Assembly (NCBI GenBank): GCA_017449785.1 | Contig: JAFTFA010000115.1 | Location: 1 to 64,000 of the forward strand | Direction: 5' to 3' | Length of the DNA: 64,000 bases | Source of the DNA: Muribaculaceae bacterium | Lineage (GTDB): Bacteria > Bacteroidota > Bacteroidia > Bacteroidales > Muribaculaceae | Part shown: piece after piece, positions 62,287 to 64,000 of the stretch | Layout of the letters: every line of letters begins with the position of its first letter | Numbering within the stretch: position 1 is the first letter of the stretch | Translations under genes and position numbers: made by a program | The notes under the pieces: model-generated | What the model was told of the DNA's origin: nothing | Database searches by the model: none | Seen by the model: only the letters and a program-made list of their open reading frames with translations

Positions 62287-63325
62287 GCGTCACTTCTTTG
62301 TTATCAGTCGTCACGCCCACCTTGCCGTCGGTGTCATACACGCGGAACTGGGGCTCCAGATAGTAAGTGCGGTTAAAGTTCACCGTATAGACCTTGTCGG
62401 CCGTGTTGTAGATCCACGACGTGAAGGGGATGGTCTCGAGCATGCTCTTGAAGTAGGGCATGTACTGGCGACGCACGGTGGTGATCTTGCCGCCCGTGTC
62501 ATCGCTGTATCGCGAGAAGAGCCAGAAGGCCGACCGATAGACCGGCTGCACGTTCACGCCCGACGGCGCTGCACTCTCCTCGTCGATCTCGTGATAGACG
62601 GCACTGCCGTCTTCACCCACCGTGATGTAGTAGTAATGATCGACTTCATCGGTGGTGAACCAGGCGTTCGACTTGTCGGCCGTGGTCGTGTCGGTCGGGA
62701 ACTCGATACCGTACTGGCCATTGAGCTGCTCAAACAGTTCAATCGGGAACTCGTAGTTGATATACACGTTGCGCAGGTCGTTGTAGTAGGTGCTGTCCTT
62801 GGTCAACGCATTGACCATGTAGTCCATGAACTCCTGCTGGAACGTCGAGGGATAGTAACTGTCAAACTTCTCCTGGTCCCACTGCTCGGGGTTCACCCAT
62901 GCCACGGGCGACAAGGTGCGTGAGGTGGGGAAACTGTCGGTCAACACATACTCGTAACCGTCCCACTCGGCCTTGCTGTGGGGATAGGTAGCGACCATCT
63001 GGCTGGAACGCACGGTATCGGTCTGGGAGTAGTTCTTGGTATAGGCAAGCGACGTGGTCAACTTGCTGGTTGCCGTGGCAGTCTGCTCGCGCTTGATCAG
63101 GCACCACACCTCGCTGTGGTCAATGGCCTTCTCGCTGGTGGTGTAGTACTTGCCCTTGAAGGTCGCATAACGGCCTGCCTTGACCACTGTGGAACCCTGC
63201 TCCCAGTCCACCGTGGGCAGCACCTGACCGAGCTCGCCGTTGTCGGCAAACGGGTCATGTATCGCACACGAGGTGGTGAGCAATGCCATCAGTGCCATCA
63301 GTCCATATAATTGATATCGTTTCAT
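62279..63325 (-). CDS. Lipoprotein of a SusD-type operon, function unknown
   Basis: About 348 residues from the ATG at 63325 (63328 also possible). The lipobox LLTTSC places the lipidated Cys near residue 20. The mature part is beta-rich and acidic, with no family I can name (EYVLTDSFPTSRTLSPVAWVN, YYYITVGEDGSAVYHEIDEE, RSAFWLFSRYSDD). Position directly after a SusD-like gene suggests an outer-membrane glycan-binding accessory of SusE/SusF type, but that is inference from context. Confidence 0.75.
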   Translation of the reverse strand: MKRYQLYGLMALMALLTTSCAIHDPFADNGELGQVLPTVDWEQGSTVVKAGRYATFKGKYYTTSEKAIDHSEVWCLIKREQTATATSKLTTSLAYTKNYSQTDTVRSSQMVATYPHSKAEWDGYEYVLTDSFPTSRTLSPVAWVNPEQWDQEKFDSYYPSTFQQEFMDYMVNALTKDSTYYNDLRNVYINYEFPIELFEQLNGQYGIEFPTDTTTADKSNAWFTTDEVDHYYYITVGEDGSAVYHEIDEESAAPSGVNVQPVYRSAFWLFSRYSDDTGGKITTVRRQYMPYFKSMLETIPFTSWIYNTADKVYTVNFNRTYYLEPQFRVYDTDGKVGVTTDNKEVTLN

Positions 63326-63336
63326 CATTGTTGTCA

Positions 63337-63370
63337 ATTATTAACTATTATCTTTTAACTATTAACTACT
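63337..63370. repeat. ACTATTA tract at an operon gene junction
   Basis: ATTATTAACTATTATCTTTT and TTAACTATTAACTACT cover the gap between the SusD-like gene and the next lipoprotein gene, and include the SusD-like stop codon. Confidence 0.65.
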
Positions 63371-64000
63371 CTTGTGTCAACGAGGTGATTTCGCCGTAGT
63401 CGTGGGCCCAGATCATGGGCTCTTGCAACCACTTGTAGTTCTTGTAGGCACCCAGGCGCTCCAGCTCCTGGCGGTTGTACTTCTCCTCGGTCTCGGGGTC
63501 GTAGTTGATGCGCTGGATCCAGGTGTTCTCCTTCTGCTCCTCGGTCAAGCCGTCAATCCAGTAGGCTGCATACAGGTTATAGGGTCTGCGCAGCGTGGGA
63601 TAGACGATCTCCTGGTTGTCGCCGATGCCGTAGTGGTTGCGGTTGTTACTGTAGTGGTAACGGCGCATGTCGGTCCACTGCTCGGGCTGCAGGTACATGG
63701 CGATGTACTTCTGCTGCATCAGGTCGCTCAGCGAGAATTCGCTGGGGTTGAAGAACCAGTGCTTGTTGCCGCGGTCGGTCACCTTGTGGACCGACACGTT
63801 CTTGCCCTTGTAATAATCCTCATTGTCAAGGAATGCGGCCACCTGGGCATCCCAGTACTCGGCAGCCTGGAAACCGGGCTTGCCATCTGATGACGAGTTG
63901 CCGGGATACTTGTTGTCGGTGTTGGCATTGTAGTTGACGTTGGGATGGTCAAAGAAGAAGGCGTAGAGGTGTCGCTGGATGTTCCACTCGGTAGCTTCCT
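63366..64000 (-). CDS. SusD/RagB-like nutrient-binding lipoprotein, C-terminal part
   Basis: The reading frame is open to the right edge, so only the last ~211 residues are present; the N-terminus lies outside the window. The block SLSDLMQQKYIAMYLQPEQW followed by TDMRRYHYS matches the SusD-like_2 group (QKYIA...W.D.RR). NRNHYGIGDNQEIVYPTLRRPY and the C-terminal tryptophan-rich segment also fit. SusD-type proteins lid the TonB-dependent SusC channel on the cell surface. The SusC gene would be expected further right on the same strand. Confidence 0.87.
   Translation of the reverse strand, partial: EATEWNIQRHLYAFFFDHPNVNYNANTDNKYPGNSSSDGKPGFQAAEYWDAQVAAFLDNEDYYKGKNVSVHKVTDRGNKHWFFNPSEFSLSDLMQQKYIAMYLQPEQWTDMRRYHYSNNRNHYGIGDNQEIVYPTLRRPYNLYAAYWIDGLTEEQKENTWIQRINYDPETEEKYNRQELERLGAYKNYKWLQEPMIWAHDYGEITSLTQE

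Overview
The window is a chromosomal segment from an anaerobic, host-associated Bacteroidales bacterium, most like Muribaculaceae or Prevotellaceae. Supporting evidence: several promoters match the Bacteroidota form TTTG-N19/20-TAnnTTTG, Shine-Dalgarno sites are rare, and the coding capacity includes a SusD-type lipoprotein, BspA-like and C10-peptidase surface proteins, a T9SS-like sorting domain, a UpxY-like NusG paralog, and many secreted proteins with dockerin-like Asn/Asp-rich repeats. The family-level assignment is inference.

Layout. 1-1.1 kb: a junction holding an N-terminally shortened YhcG-type nuclease and, abutting it, the last 21 codons of an outer-membrane beta-barrel gene. 1.2-2.1 kb: an IS200/RAYT-like HUH transposase with a DprA/SLOG-like C-terminus. 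2.4-14.5 kb: mostly housekeeping genes (PLP aminotransferase, DUF5672, AAA ATPase, substrate-binding and TPR proteins, then the minus-strand run cls-ispE-grpE-dnaJ-rluA). 14.9-20.6 kb: a small polysaccharide-type locus (NusG-like regulator, flippase, SDR, ThDP enzyme). Its leader carries a consensus promoter bracketed by 11-bp inverted repeats and an in-line terminator. 20.9-24.3 kb: tRNA-Glu, rpsT, tRNA-Glu, recO, and lemA with two TPM-domain genes.

24.5-29.2 kb: a divergent stress-type module. One arm is an ECF sigma factor, a small membrane protein (probable anti-sigma) and a Spy/LTXXQ-like periplasmic protein. The other is a secreted two-domain UGSC-family protein followed by a dockerin-bearing SUMF1 protein. 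The two arms are separated by near-identical, outward-facing 19-20 bp elements, which suggests one regulator serves both. 29.3-39.6 kb: four tandem C10 (streptopain-like) peptidases, each with C-terminal dockerin-like repeats and signs of gene conversion between neighbours. 39.9-45.9 kb: a TonB-domain protein, an extended RluA, a PIN toxin-antitoxin pair, xth, an AI-2E transporter broken by an in-frame amber codon, and miaA.

45.9-52.1 kb: cutC, a phosphodiester glycosidase and two paralogous secreted proteins of unknown function, the last three all dockerin-tagged. 52.4-56.3 kb: a giant DUF285/BspA-like protein lying between two direct copies of a ~140-bp repeat. 56.3-64 kb: the distal part of a polysaccharide-utilisation-type operon on the minus strand (SusD-like, lipoprotein, PKD lipoprotein, GHL10 glycoside hydrolase, CotH). 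Its SusC partner would lie beyond the right edge.

Eleven secreted proteins in this one window share dockerin-like repeats in two sequence flavours. No cohesin domain is visible, so the partner or purpose of the tag is the largest open question here.
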